Assembly: GCF_001687665.2 (NCBI RefSeq)
Contig: NZ_CP016543.2
Span: 620,001 to 684,000, forward strand
Origin: Planococcus donghaensis
GTDB taxonomy: Bacteria > Bacillota > Bacilli > Bacillales_A > Planococcaceae
Length of the DNA stretch: 64,000 nucleotides
Reading direction: 5' to 3'
The position numbers and the translations under genes are program-made. Of this stretch, positions 8,194 through 16,894 are shown in pieces. How positions within the stretch are numbered: the stretch's first letter is position 1; every line of letters begins with the position of its first letter. The notes beneath the pieces are model-generated. The model ran no database searches, was not told the origin of the DNA, and saw nothing but the letters and a program-made list of their open reading frames with translations.

Positions 8194-8655
8194 GTGAAAG
8201 TATCTTTAAACATTGATAGTCGATTTGAAGAAACGAAAATAACCATTGAATGCAAGGAAATGGACGATTCGATTAAAAGCATTATCGATTTTATCAATGG
8301 ACGAGAAGAGACACGATTTCTTGTTGGGCGAGACGGCGATATGCAACACATATTGAAACCGGCAGACATTCACTATTTTCATGCAAACAACGATAATGTC
8401 ACAGCGGTAACAGCGAAAGGTGAATTTCGCTTGAAAGAAAAGCTTTACGAATTAGAAGAAATGTTTCCGTCTAGTCAATTTATACGGCTGTCCAAATCAG
8501 TCATCGCGAATCTGGATGAATTAAGTCGCTTTGAAGCGTCTTTCAATGGCACACTGTGTGTTTATTTTCATTCGGGTGCGAAAGAATACGTGTCACGGAA
8601 TTACGTCAACGCCATTAAAGAATCCTTGAAAATGAATAGGAGGAAAGGAAAATGA
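8194..8655 (+). CDS. LytTR-domain DNA-binding regulator
   Basis: A 153-residue protein. The C-terminal half (about 55-150) is a LytTR DNA-binding domain with the typical RLSKSVIANLDEL and YVSRNYVNAIK signatures. There is no receiver domain, so it is the short LytTR type found with DUF3021 membrane partners. GTG 8194 follows GAGGTGAGG. Its stop overlaps the next gene's ATG by four bases. LytTR proteins bind pairs of 9-bp direct repeats about 21 bp apart, which is relevant to the 21-bp arrays in this region. Confidence 0.9.
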   Translation: MKVSLNIDSRFEETKITIECKEMDDSIKSIIDFINGREETRFLVGRDGDMQHILKPADIHYFHANNDNVTAVTAKGEFRLKEKLYELEEMFPSSQFIRLSKSVIANLDELSRFEASFNGTLCVYFHSGAKEYVSRNYVNAIKESLKMNRRKGK

Positions 8656-9059
8656 AAAAGTTTATTATCCGAAGTTTAATCGGTATATTCTTTGGCGCTT
8701 TTCTTAGTATTGTCATGACATATACTGTGATTTGGGGTGGCCAAGAGACGTTAAATAGTGCGGTGTTTTTGAGAAATTCACTTGGTACCATGTTTTGTGG
8801 TTGGTTTTTCACGGTCAGCAACTTACTTTTTGAAAATCATAGTTGGTCGCTACTCCGTCGCACAATAACGCATTTTGCGATCGTGATGGTGCTGTATTTT
8901 GTATTGGGATTCGGAATAGGTTGGTTTCCCTTTACTTTGGAAGGCTTTCTGATAGTCTTAGTGATTTTCGTGGTGTGCTATTTTGTGTTTTGGTTAGCTT
9001 GTTACGCCTACTTTAAAAATCAAGCACAGAAAATGAATAAAGAATTGAGCAATAAATGA
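8652..9059 (+). CDS. DUF3021 family membrane protein
   Basis: A 135-residue protein with four transmembrane helices and short charged ends. It is translationally coupled to the LytTR gene (ATGA overlap). LytTR-DUF3021 pairs are common in Firmicutes; the DUF3021 protein is thought to control the activity of its LytTR partner, like other membrane-bound inhibitors of one-component systems. Family assignment is from topology plus the diagnostic neighbour. Confidence 0.85.
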   Translation: MKKFIIRSLIGIFFGAFLSIVMTYTVIWGGQETLNSAVFLRNSLGTMFCGWFFTVSNLLFENHSWSLLRRTITHFAIVMVLYFVLGFGIGWFPFTLEGFLIVLVIFVVCYFVFWLACYAYFKNQAQKMNKELSNK

Positions 9060-9062
9060 TGA

Positions 9063-9088
9063 AAACCAGCCCGAGTGGCTGGTTTTTT
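9063..9088 (+). terminator. Rho-independent terminator
   Basis: AACCAGCC pairs with GGCTGGTT around a CGAGT loop, followed by a T-run. It ends the LytTR-DUF3021 operon just before array B2. Confidence 0.88.
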
Positions 9089-9120
9089 AGGTTGAGGAGG
9101 AATAGGCGAGAAGTCGCTCG

Positions 9121-9233
9121 TTGTTTGCGGTATGACTTAGCTTGTTTGCAGGAAGCGACGCGTTGTTTGCGCCGATGAGAGGTTTGTTTGCGCAAAGCGA
9201 CACGTTGTTTGCGGGATACGCCAGTTTGTTTGC
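9121..9233. repeat. Array B2: six TTGTTTGC repeats at exact 21-bp period
   Basis: TTGTTTGC begins at 9121, 9142, 9163, 9184, 9205 and 9226, with the same alternating flanks as array B1. It lies directly downstream of the LytTR-DUF3021 terminator. Confidence 0.92.
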
Positions 9234-9313
9234 AAAAACTCAATCTCTCTTATAAAGGAGAGCTAAGGATGCGACTCACTAGTTAAAGCATAAAAATAGA
9301 TTGTGTGAGGACG

Positions 9314-9426
9314 TTATTTGCGGAAACTCGTAGCTTGTTTGCGGGGAGCGACGCGTTGTTTGCAGCAACAAGCGATTTGTTTGCGCAATCCCACCCGTTG
9401 TTTGCGCCTAACGCTAGTTTGTTTGC
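9314..9426. repeat. Array B3: six repeats at exact 21-bp period
   Basis: TTATTTGC at 9314, then TTGTTTGC at 9335, 9356, 9377, 9398 and 9419. It is separated from B2 by about 80 bases of unrelated sequence. The array ends just before a bidirectional terminator. Heptad-coding frames read across it (LFA every seven residues on plus, KQ on minus), but no RBS or conserved start supports a gene. Confidence 0.92.
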
Positions 9427-9460
9427 AACTCGCACAAAAAGCCGAATTACCCAAAACAAG

Positions 9461-9501
9461 AAAAAGGCGTTTCAAGCGCGACTCGCTTGAAACGCCTTTT
9501 T
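9461..9501. terminator. Bidirectional Rho-independent terminator
   Basis: An 18-base arm (9461-9478, AAAAAGGCGTTTCAAGCG) pairs perfectly with 9484-9501 around a five-base loop, with A-run and T-run at its ends. It closes the minus-strand two-gene operon that follows. Confidence 0.93.
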
Positions 9502-9505
9502 CGAT

Positions 9506-9673
9506 TTACTCGATCGTCAGCTTCTCTAATTGTCTATGCTCCAAAGCAAGCTTCTCTCGCTCTAATTGAATATTAGCGAGCTTGATCTCGGATTTTCGAT
9601 ATATATCGAAAGCAGCGAGAAGGATTAAGCCAGTAAAAATAATCGTAATCATTAAGTAGAAACCAATTTCCAA
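9506..9673 (-). CDS. Small single-pass membrane protein, unknown
   Basis: A 55-residue ORF starting at TTG 9673: one N-terminal hydrophobic helix (about 4-22), then a charged helix rich in Lys, Glu and Gln, likely a short coiled coil. AAAGGAGAG lies about six bases upstream of the TTG. It follows the 9687-9953 gene by 13 bases and ends next to a strong terminator, so the two form an operon. No homology recognised. Confidence 0.65.
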   Translation of the reverse strand: MEIGFYLMITIIFTGLILLAAFDIYRKSEIKLANIQLEREKLALEHRQLEKLTIE

Positions 9674-9686
9674 AGTTATCTCTCCT

Positions 9687-9953
9687 TTACCCGTTCAGTG
9701 CTTGTTGCGCACGGTGCTGATCTTTTTTCTCTACATACAAATCGTATTGATTCGTGTTTGTCACAGCGTCGCGCATATGCGAGGAACCGATAAGTCCTTC
9801 AGTGCCATGAACATTAGCGTTTACTTTTAATACCGCATCATAGTCAATGCCTTGCGCGCGAAGGCTGTCGACCGCTTGATAATACATGTCGTCACCAAAA
9901 GCAGTATAAGCCAAATGCTTCTTCTTAAAAAATAGCCACCGAACGAGTCCCAT
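9687..9953 (-). CDS. Small conserved-looking protein, unknown
   Basis: An 88-residue soluble protein starting MGLVRWLFFKKKH. GAGGAG precedes the ATG at 9953 with suitable spacing; the longer upstream reading lacks an RBS. It has a compact mixed alpha/beta look with an internal VHGTEGLIG segment and a C-terminal YDLYVEKKD strand, resembling small signal-transducing or DUF2007-like proteins. I cannot assign a family. First gene of a two-gene minus-strand operon. Confidence 0.65.
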   Translation of the reverse strand: MGLVRWLFFKKKHLAYTAFGDDMYYQAVDSLRAQGIDYDAVLKVNANVHGTEGLIGSSHMRDAVTNTNQYDLYVEKKDQHRAQQALNG

Positions 9954-10161
9954 ATCATCACTCCTCACATAGTTTTGCCTCATTCTTCTTAATACGAAAA
10001 AGCAGGCTATGGGTTTCATTAAATATAGGGGAGAAAAAATCTGGTAGAAATATTTGGTTTTATTGAAACATTTAGACAATTGGTTCGTATTAATACTATA
10101 GGCCACCATCACAAGCTTGAAAAGATCGTGCGTCAAATAGCTAAAGGGGAGTGGAAAGAGC

Positions 10162-11646
10162 ATGCAGTCATTAGGAATTATTACAGTTATTATTGCGCTA
10201 GTCGTCATCGCGGCTATTGCAGGAGTTGGGTATTTTTTCTGGATGAAAATCCGTTACCGCACCGCTAAATCCAATGAAGCGTTGATCATCACGGGACCAA
10301 AATTAGGAGATCCAGAAAAAGATACGAATATTTTCACCGACGACGAAGGACGTTCAATGAAAATCATTCGAGGCGGCGGGTACCTGTTAAGACGCTTTCA
10401 AACGTCAACGCCGGTTAGTTTGACATCGTTCCAATTAAAACTTGCAACACCGCGCGTCTATACAAACGCAGGTGTACCAATTGTTGCAGACGCTGTGGCA
10501 ATGGTGAAAGTCGCCGATACGTTAAACGGTATTGCCAATTACGCGGAGCAGTTTCTTGGCAAAAAACAAGAGGAAATTGAAACGGAAATTATTGAAGTGC
10601 TTGGGAGTAATTTGCGTGCCATCTTGTCAAAAATGACAGTGGAAGACATCAATAGCGACCGCGAAAAATTCAACACGGACGTACAAGACGTCGCTCAAAA
10701 ACAGCTAGACTTGATGGGCTTTAAAATTACGTCACTTGGTTTGACGGATTTGCGTGATGCTGATGAAGACAACGGCTACTTGGAAAACTTAGGTCGCCCG
10801 CGTATCGCCGAAGTGCGCAAGCTCGCTGAAATCGCTGAAGCTAACACGGAGCGCGAAACACGTATTCACCGTGCGCAAACCGATCAAGAAGCAAAAGAAG
10901 AAGAATACAAACGCCAAATTTCAACAGCCGAATCGAAAAAAGAAAAAGACATTAAAGACGCTGCGTTCAAAGAAGAAACCGAACGTGCGCGTGCCAAATC
11001 TGAGCAATCTTATGAGCTCGAAAAAGCGAAGCTCGCGATGGAAATTCAGGACGAAGAGCTTAGCATGCAATTCGCGGCACGTGAACGCGCAGTTAAACTC
11101 GAAGAAGAAGAAAGCAAAGTGCGCAAAACAAAAGCCGATGCCACGTATTACGAAACAACGCGTTCCGCAGAAGCTGATGCACGCCGTGCGGTCATCGAGG
11201 GGGAAGCAAAAGCGAAGATCAAACGCGACGAAGGTGCTGCAGAAGCAGAAGTTATTCGGGAGCGCGGTAAAGCCGAAGCCGAGTCTCGTAAACTACTTGC
11301 TGAAGCAATGGAAGAACACGGCGACGTTATCATCACTGAGAAACTGATCGACATGCTGCCGGTATTTGCAGAGAAAGTTGCCTTGCCACTGAGCAATATC
11401 GAATCGGTGAAAATCATTGATTCCGGTAACGGCCAAGGCATTCCATCGTTCGGCAAAAGTGTCACGAAAACCATGGTCGACATGCAAGAGCCGCTCAAAG
11501 AAATGACCGGTATCGACATTGGCGATTTGCTGAAGTCCTACGTCAACCGCAACAACCAACCGGCTCAACAAGCACCGGTTGCAACGATGCCAGTGGTGCA
11601 AAAAGAAGAAGTTGAGGATACGAATAAAAACGAAGAAGAATTGTAA
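10162..11646 (+). CDS. floT: Flotillin (FloT/YuaG-like)
   Basis: A 494-residue protein. It has an N-terminal hydrophobic hairpin or membrane helix (about 5-28), an SPFH/PHB domain (about 30-190), a long Ala/Glu/Lys-rich flotillin coiled coil (about 215-380) and a flexible C-terminus ending in acidic residues. Flotillins scaffold functional membrane microdomains and influence fluidity, secretion and signalling-kinase activity. In Bacillus subtilis floT is preceded by the NfeD-like yuaF; no such partner is seen here, so the gene is solitary. GGGGAGTGG precedes the ATG. Confidence 0.93.
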   Translation: MQSLGIITVIIALVVIAAIAGVGYFFWMKIRYRTAKSNEALIITGPKLGDPEKDTNIFTDDEGRSMKIIRGGGYLLRRFQTSTPVSLTSFQLKLATPRVYTNAGVPIVADAVAMVKVADTLNGIANYAEQFLGKKQEEIETEIIEVLGSNLRAILSKMTVEDINSDREKFNTDVQDVAQKQLDLMGFKITSLGLTDLRDADEDNGYLENLGRPRIAEVRKLAEIAEANTERETRIHRAQTDQEAKEEEYKRQISTAESKKEKDIKDAAFKEETERARAKSEQSYELEKAKLAMEIQDEELSMQFAARERAVKLEEEESKVRKTKADATYYETTRSAEADARRAVIEGEAKAKIKRDEGAAEAEVIRERGKAEAESRKLLAEAMEEHGDVIITEKLIDMLPVFAEKVALPLSNIESVKIIDSGNGQGIPSFGKSVTKTMVDMQEPLKEMTGIDIGDLLKSYVNRNNQPAQQAPVATMPVVQKEEVEDTNKNEEEL

Positions 11647-11650
11647 ACAG

Positions 11651-11688
11651 CAAACCCCAAGAGCCTTATACAGGTTTTTGGGGTTTTG
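11651..11688 (+). terminator. Rho-independent terminator
   Basis: CAAACCCCAA pairs with TTGGGGTTTTG across a loop of about 17 bases, with a T-rich 3' side. It ends floT. Confidence 0.7.
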
Positions 11689-11813
11689 TGTAGATGATTC
11701 ACATGTGAAGTTTTTATACAGCATTCCAATAAAATAAGTTACCGTATAAAATGGAAAGTAGAAATAGTAAAACTCCACACCCCACCCAAACTAGCAGAAA
11801 GGAGATGCCCCTT

Positions 11814-12410
11814 ATGAAGACTTTTACAAAAACCCTCTATATGAGTAGCGCAATATGGTTACTCGCTGGCTGCGGGAATGACGTAAAGGAAGAGCCAGAA
11901 ATAGATGTGACCGAAGAAAGTCCGGTAAGTGAGCAAACGCCGGAAAACACTACTGAAGAAGAAAGCGCATCGCCAATGGAAGAAGAAACACAACCCGAAG
12001 AAACCACTCCTGAAAAGAGTGGAGATGCATTAGCTCAGTATTCTAGCCAGCAAATCGAATACGCCAGAGTGTGGCTTCAACTTGGACCCAATCAAGAGTT
12101 AGACGGCCTGTACGTCAACCACATACCCGCTGGCACACCGCTTAACGTAGACGATGAAACGAGCGGCACTTACCCAGAAGACGTTATTCAATTAGCGGGA
12201 TCTCGCTTAGTGGATGGCGTCGTCACGTATAGCGGTAACGGCAATGGCACGGTGAACTTATACAATGTTCCGCTGCGGTGGGATGGGGTATATCCAGCAG
12301 GCAAGGAGTTTTATGACGAAATCATTGCCAACACCGAGCTTGTCGCTATCGAAGTAGGAGAAGACGAAGAAGTAATCCGCTTGATTGAATTGCTGAAAAT
12401 GGAACCGTAA
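11814..12410 (+). CDS. Lipoprotein of unknown function
   Basis: A 198-residue protein with a lipoprotein signal peptide and an LAGC lipobox. A roughly 45-residue Glu/Pro/Thr-rich linker follows, then a compact C-terminal domain (about 75-195) rich in beta strands and aromatic residues. ATG 11814 is chosen because AAAGGAG at 11798-11804 abuts the alternative ATG 11805 but is nine bases from this one. It is monocistronic, with a terminator 20 bases downstream. The domain looks conserved, but I do not recognise it. Confidence 0.75.
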   Translation: MKTFTKTLYMSSAIWLLAGCGNDVKEEPEIDVTEESPVSEQTPENTTEEESASPMEEETQPEETTPEKSGDALAQYSSQQIEYARVWLQLGPNQELDGLYVNHIPAGTPLNVDDETSGTYPEDVIQLAGSRLVDGVVTYSGNGNGTVNLYNVPLRWDGVYPAGKEFYDEIIANTELVAIEVGEDEEVIRLIELLKMEP

Positions 12411-12431
12411 CGACTAAAAAAACTAACGATG

Positions 12432-12467
12432 AAAAAGAGTGAACAGCCAAACCTGTTCACTCTTTTT
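12432..12467 (+). terminator. Rho-independent terminator
   Basis: GAGTGAACAG pairs with CTGTTCACTC around CCAAAC, with flanking A- and T-runs. Confidence 0.92.
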
Positions 12468-12548
12468 GCGGTTTTTTACGGACGTACCGAGCAAAGTAAG
12501 GTAGCATTAGAAATGCAGTGAAAATTTAGATAAAAGGGGAGTCAAAAA

Positions 12549-13868
12549 ATGAAAGGGATTACACGTTTTTCGAATAACTTAATGGAACGCTATTTACCGG
12601 ATCCATTTTTGTTCGTCATTATCTTGACGGTGGTTGTGTTTGGGCTAGGTTTAGGCTTAACAGATTCATCACCGATACAGATGGTGGCGTTTTGGGGTGA
12701 AGGGTTTTGGGCATTACTAGCGTTCTCCATGCAAATGGTACTCGTACTCGTTACAGGATTCGTACTTGCAAGTAGCCCAATTTTCAAAAAGGGACTAGGC
12801 AAGCTTGCGAGTTTTGCGAAATCACCAGGCAGTGCCATTTTGTGGGTGACGATTGTGTCATTAGCAGCAAGCTGGATCAACTGGGGCTTTGGCTTAGTTA
12901 TTGGTGCGTTGTTTGCAAAAGAATTGGCAAAGCGCGTAGAGAATGTCGATTACCGCCTACTGATTGCTAGTGCGTATTCCGGATTTTTGATTTGGCATGC
13001 TGGATTTTCTGGGTCGATTCCGCTATCAATCGCGACAGAAGGTCATCCGTTTGTTGACAAAATCGGCATTATTCCAACGACAGAAACGATTTTTTCGAGT
13101 TATAACTTAATTATCGTTGCCGCATTATTAATCATCGTGCCATTACTAAACCGCATGATGATGCCAAAAAAAGAAGACACGGTTACCGTGGATCCGAAAG
13201 TGTTGGTCGAGCCAACAGTTGAAGAACTTCCGGCAAAAGGGGATATGACACCCGCACAACGATTAGAAAACAGCTGGATCTTATCGATGGTTATTGGTGT
13301 TTTAGGTATTGCATTTATCGTTTATTATTTCGCAAACAATGGTTTTGCGTTAACGCTCGACGTGGTTAACTTTATGTTCTTGTTCCTAGGGATTCTTTTC
13401 CACGGTACACCGCGCAAATATTTGATCGCTGTTCAAGAAGCGGTCAAAGGAGCGGGTGCCATTATCGTTCAATTCCCGTTTTACGCAGGCATCATGGGCA
13501 TGATGACAGCCTCTGGGTTGGCTGCTGTCATTTCAGAAGCATTTGTCAGCATTTCAACAGTGGACACGTTCCCGCTATTTGCATTTTTAAGTGCAGGACT
13601 GGTCAACTTTTTCGTTCCTTCAGGTGGCGGACAATGGGCCGTGCAAGCACCGATTATGTTAGAAGCGGCCGAAATGCTTGGCAGTGATCCGGCGAAAGTC
13701 GCGATGGCTGTAGCATGGGGAGACGCATGGACAAACATGATTCAACCATTTTGGGCTTTGCCAGCTCTAGCAATCGCTGGACTAAAAGCAAAAGACATTA
13801 TGGGCTTTTGTGTCATCGTCTTAGTGGTTAGTGGCGTGGTAATTGGATTAGGGTTATTGATTTTATAA
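12549..13868 (+). CDS. atoE: Short-chain fatty acid transporter, AtoE family
   Basis: A 439-residue integral membrane protein with about ten or more helices. It carries the AtoE family start (NLMERYLPDPFLFVIILT) and a conserved C-terminal PSGGGQWAVQAP motif. AtoE proteins import short-chain fatty acids such as acetoacetate or butyrate. No acetoacetate CoA-transferase or thiolase genes are next to it, so the substrate is open. The family is distantly related to AbgT/DcuC-type carriers; the 62587 gene in this window is an AbgT member with a similar PDPFF start. It is monocistronic. Confidence 0.88.
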   Translation: MKGITRFSNNLMERYLPDPFLFVIILTVVVFGLGLGLTDSSPIQMVAFWGEGFWALLAFSMQMVLVLVTGFVLASSPIFKKGLGKLASFAKSPGSAILWVTIVSLAASWINWGFGLVIGALFAKELAKRVENVDYRLLIASAYSGFLIWHAGFSGSIPLSIATEGHPFVDKIGIIPTTETIFSSYNLIIVAALLIIVPLLNRMMMPKKEDTVTVDPKVLVEPTVEELPAKGDMTPAQRLENSWILSMVIGVLGIAFIVYYFANNGFALTLDVVNFMFLFLGILFHGTPRKYLIAVQEAVKGAGAIIVQFPFYAGIMGMMTASGLAAVISEAFVSISTVDTFPLFAFLSAGLVNFFVPSGGGQWAVQAPIMLEAAEMLGSDPAKVAMAVAWGDAWTNMIQPFWALPALAIAGLKAKDIMGFCVIVLVVSGVVIGLGLLIL

Positions 13869-13875
13869 AACAAAA

Positions 13876-13930
13876 AAAGGACGATCTTGCAAAAGGCATA
13901 ACACATGTCTTTTACGAGATCGTCTTTTTG
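13876..13930. terminator. Long bidirectional terminator
   Basis: GACGATCT and AGATCGTC form the base of a hairpin flanked by A-run and T-run; an inner AAAAG/CTTTT pairing extends it. It lies between the convergent atoE and diguanylate cyclase genes. Confidence 0.85.
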
Positions 13931-13938
13931 TCGTTCGT

Positions 13939-15171
13939 TTATTTAGTTACCAAAATAGAGCGTTCAGCTTCAGCTACTTCATATAGGCTAACGACATTTC
14001 TGCCTTTTCGTTTGGCTTCATACAACGCTTCATCCGCGGTTTTGATCAACGAGTTGATGTCTGTGGCGTCTTCTGGGTAAGTGGCTACGCCCAGGCTAAT
14101 CGTCAGAGATACCTTTTCGTTTTCTTCGCTTCGGACGTCTAAGTTTTGCACGTTTTTTCGAATTTCCTCAGCTTGACGAAAAGCTTCTGCTTTTGTTGTA
14201 TCAGGCAATAGCATAACAAATTCTTCGCCACCAAAACGTGCTACGGTGAATTTGCCTTTTTGGCTTTGCTTAAACACTTTTCCAACAGCAATAATCGCCG
14301 TATCGCCAGTAGAGTGGCCATAGTTATTGTTGATATTTCGAAGATAATCCATATCCCCAAAAATTAACGACAGTGACGTGTTGTTTTTCTGGCTCTTTTT
14401 GTACAACTCGTTTATCTTTTCATCAAAATGGCGGTAATTGTGAATGCCTGTTTTGGCATCAATGTAGATCAACTCGGCACTATTGGCCTTTTGCAATAAG
14501 TTCTGCAACAGCAAAGCAGGAACGATTAAAAACAAGATTAAATAGGGGTTATAAAGATACGTAATCGCTAAAATAGCGCCAGTGATTAACAAGATCCCTT
14601 CAGAAGAAACGGTGTCTACTTTGATCACCGGTGCCGTTTTCCAAGCAATGCCTTCATCAAAACTAATCAATGTGTTGATCAAAAAGATGCGCGTGATGCC
14701 GAAAACCAGCATTTCGAGCAATAAAGCTATGGTAAACAGCAATTCTGAATCTGGGCTAGTGCCAGATATTTCACTAAAGATTGAATAACCCAACACTCCA
14801 GAAATAATGGTAGCAGAAGCATTAAAATCAGGACCCGTGAATGGTTCAGGATGCTTTTCTTTCAAGCGAAAAGCGATATTGACCAAGCACGAAATCACGA
14901 TACTCAATGCAAACAAGGGAAACGGCAAAATGATCAATGCCGCAAATTCAACAACACAGCCCATTCCTGCAGAAAGCTTGGAATCGACGAAATCGAATAA
15001 TCCACCATGTCTAGAGACAATCACTAGCGTTAGCCAGATGAGAAACGTAATGGATGTGAGATCAGCTAGTTGCGGCTGCTCGACTTGCCAACTAATTAAG
15101 AAAATAGTGAGGGCTAGCATGTTGGACAGCACGATAAAATTGATGGCTTTTCTTGGGTGTTTGGTATTCAT
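13939..15171 (-). CDS. Membrane-bound diguanylate cyclase (GGDEF)
   Basis: A 410-residue protein. The N-terminal half has about six membrane helices of a 5TM/MASE-like sensor. The C-terminal GGDEF domain (about 240-400) has an active-site GGEEF in VARFGGEEFVMLL and a metal-binding GDMD motif. The RxxD inhibitory site five residues before GGEEF is absent (KGKF in that place), so product inhibition is unlikely. GAGGTG suits ATG 15171. It lies on the same strand and 122 bases downstream of a subtilase gene whose leader is a c-di-GMP-I riboswitch, so enzyme and sensor are genomic neighbours. Confidence 0.9.
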   Translation of the reverse strand: MNTKHPRKAINFIVLSNMLALTIFLISWQVEQPQLADLTSITFLIWLTLVIVSRHGGLFDFVDSKLSAGMGCVVEFAALIILPFPLFALSIVISCLVNIAFRLKEKHPEPFTGPDFNASATIISGVLGYSIFSEISGTSPDSELLFTIALLLEMLVFGITRIFLINTLISFDEGIAWKTAPVIKVDTVSSEGILLITGAILAITYLYNPYLILFLIVPALLLQNLLQKANSAELIYIDAKTGIHNYRHFDEKINELYKKSQKNNTSLSLIFGDMDYLRNINNNYGHSTGDTAIIAVGKVFKQSQKGKFTVARFGGEEFVMLLPDTTKAEAFRQAEEIRKNVQNLDVRSEENEKVSLTISLGVATYPEDATDINSLIKTADEALYEAKRKGRNVVSLYEVAEAERSILVTK

Positions 15172-15228
15172 CACTATTCACCTCGTGGACAAGAAGTCCA
15201 GTTCTAATCACTAATGAATACAATTGGG

Positions 15229-15292
15229 AAGCGAGTACTCGCTAGCTTAGTAAACTAGAATGTCCGACTTGCAATATACTGAAACGTTTCAG
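15229..15292. promoter_or_regulatory. Two perfect palindromes between subtilase and cyclase genes
   Basis: GCGAGTACTCGC (15231-15242) and CTGAAACGTTTCAG (15279-15292) are perfect palindromes in the gap upstream of the diguanylate cyclase. Neither has a T-run, so they are more likely operators than terminators. The second recalls LacI-family operators but is two bases short of a CcpA cre core. Confidence 0.4.
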
Positions 15293-15293
15293 T

Positions 15294-16757
15294 TTAATCA
15301 AAATTATTTCTCCAAGCAATATTTCTCCAAGCAATATTGGACCATGAGACATTGCGCCAAGCAATGTTCGACCAAGAATCCGGAGTGTCTAGGTTCACAT
15401 CGTCGTCTACTGCAGCTGTAATCAGGGAAGACAATTCGAAATTTTGAGCAACGTTCGCTGGGATATTGCTTGGGTTAAAGAATACAGCCGCATCTGCAGT
15501 GACAAGTCCAGCGCTACCTGCAGGTTGTTTTCCATAAGAACGTGTCGTATTCTTCAAAATCCATTTTACTTGGTCAGGAGTCAAGTTTGGGTTTTGTTCA
15601 AGCATTAACGCCACAATTCCACTTACCATTGGTGTCGACATGGACGTGCCACCCATGGTGAAATAGTCATTGCTTACAACATTTTCAGGTTTTAATCCTC
15701 TCAAGTCACCTTTTGGCATATAAGCAGTGATTTTAGAGCCAGGAGCAACCACTTCTGGTTTAGAAAATCCTTCTGAAGTAAGCCCATTGCTCGACCAGTT
15801 TTTTAACGAATCGTCTGCAGTATCCTTTGTGCCCTTATCATCTATAGAACCTACCGTAATGACAAACGGATCGTTTGCAGGTGCATAACAAGTCGAACAA
15901 CTTGTACCGCCTTGGTTGCCTGCTGACACGACAACGACGATTCCTTTGTGCCAAAGAAGTTCAACAGCCGCGTTCGTTGCACTTTCTTTGTAATTTTGTT
16001 GCGTGGCAATTTGATTGGAAATATTCACTACGCGGATATTGTATTTTTTATGGTTGTCGTAAATCCATTCAAGGCCTTCCACTAAGTTTTGCTCGCCAGC
16101 TTTTCCTTCGTCGTCACTCACTTTGACGTTGACAATATTAACGCCAGGAGCAACGCCAGGGTAGGCGCCATTGCTTTGAGTTCCGTCGCCTCCAAGAATA
16201 CTCGCTACGTGCGTACCGTGACCGAAAGAATCCGACATGTTACCAGCAGTTGAGAATTTAGCATTTGCCGAAACTCGTTTTCTGAAGTCCGATTGAGCCC
16301 CGTTAGCGATTCCACTATCAACAACTGCTACCGTAACCCCTTTACCGGTAATCCCTTTTTTTACTACTTTGTCACTAGTGATGACAGACTGATAAACATT
16401 GGCAATTAACTTATCATCCGAAGTTTTACTAGATCCTTTGTTTTCCACCACTTTTTCATCTTGGTTAATGAAAACGACACCAGGGACTGACTGAATCGAC
16501 GAGGCTTTAGATGGATCTATCTCCACTAAGTACGTATTGATAAAAGTCCATTCATCAACAATCGATCCGCCAAGTTGTTGGATTGCTTGCTCAATTCCTT
16601 GTGTACCTGCTTTTGTGCCTACCATATAGCGAGCGGTAGGTTGTGCTTGTTCAGAAACGACCATGGCATTTGTGGGAGTAGGTGCGATGGAAGCTGCAAA
16701 GCCGCTCAGTGCAACTGCGGCCACCATCATATGAGTGAGTAGTTTTTTTACTGTCAT
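15294..16757 (-). CDS. Secreted subtilisin-like serine protease (S8) with C-terminal W-x-N repeats
   Basis: A 487-residue protein: signal peptide (about 1-35), I9-type propeptide (about 45-105) and S8 catalytic domain. The triad is visible as Asp in VAVVDSGI, His in GHGTHVAS and Ser in GGTSMSTP. The C-terminal 25 residues are five imperfect pentapeptides of the form xxWxN (SWSN, AWRN, SWSN, AWRN, AWRN), probably a surface or binding tail. ATG 16757 follows GGAGGG; the longer reading has no RBS. The leader carries a c-di-GMP-I aptamer and a terminator, so expression should fall when c-di-GMP rises. Biological parallel: the c-di-GMP-controlled protease Zmp1/PPEP-1 of Clostridioides difficile. 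Confidence 0.92.
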   Translation of the reverse strand: MTVKKLLTHMMVAAVALSGFAASIAPTPTNAMVVSEQAQPTARYMVGTKAGTQGIEQAIQQLGGSIVDEWTFINTYLVEIDPSKASSIQSVPGVVFINQDEKVVENKGSSKTSDDKLIANVYQSVITSDKVVKKGITGKGVTVAVVDSGIANGAQSDFRKRVSANAKFSTAGNMSDSFGHGTHVASILGGDGTQSNGAYPGVAPGVNIVNVKVSDDEGKAGEQNLVEGLEWIYDNHKKYNIRVVNISNQIATQQNYKESATNAAVELLWHKGIVVVVSAGNQGGTSCSTCYAPANDPFVITVGSIDDKGTKDTADDSLKNWSSNGLTSEGFSKPEVVAPGSKITAYMPKGDLRGLKPENVVSNDYFTMGGTSMSTPMVSGIVALMLEQNPNLTPDQVKWILKNTTRSYGKQPAGSAGLVTADAAVFFNPSNIPANVAQNFELSSLITAAVDDDVNLDTPDSWSNIAWRNVSWSNIAWRNIAWRNNFD

Positions 16758-16858
16758 TTTTTTCCCTCCTCTTGTTAAATATCTCTTCAAAAGATCTTAT
16801 TAACTCATCAGCTCCTATCCGTAAAGTGATGTTGTATGTGATCTTCTAGATGTGCCTA

Positions 16859-16892
16859 TAAAAAAAGGACCATTCGCCGAGGAATAGTCCTT
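16859..16892 (-). terminator. Riboswitch expression-platform terminator
   Basis: On the minus strand GGACTATTC (16890-16882) pairs with GAATGGTCC (16875-16867), followed by seven T. An upstream GAATGGT (16901-16895), at the 3' edge of the aptamer, can instead pair with ACTATTC (16888-16882) as an antiterminator. The two structures are mutually exclusive. Confidence 0.85.
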
Positions 16893-16894
16893 AA

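Noticed and set aside
7835..9569. Heptad-repeat proteins encoded by the TTGTTTGC arrays (both strands)
   Set aside because: Frames stay open only because the period is 21 bp. There is no RBS, some arrays contain in-frame stops, and a terminator cuts through the frame. Best treated as non-coding repeats.
15279..15292. CcpA cre site
   Set aside because: The palindrome CTGAAACGTTTCAG is two bases shorter than the cre spacing around the central CG, and it lies at the 3' end of the subtilase gene rather than in a clear promoter.
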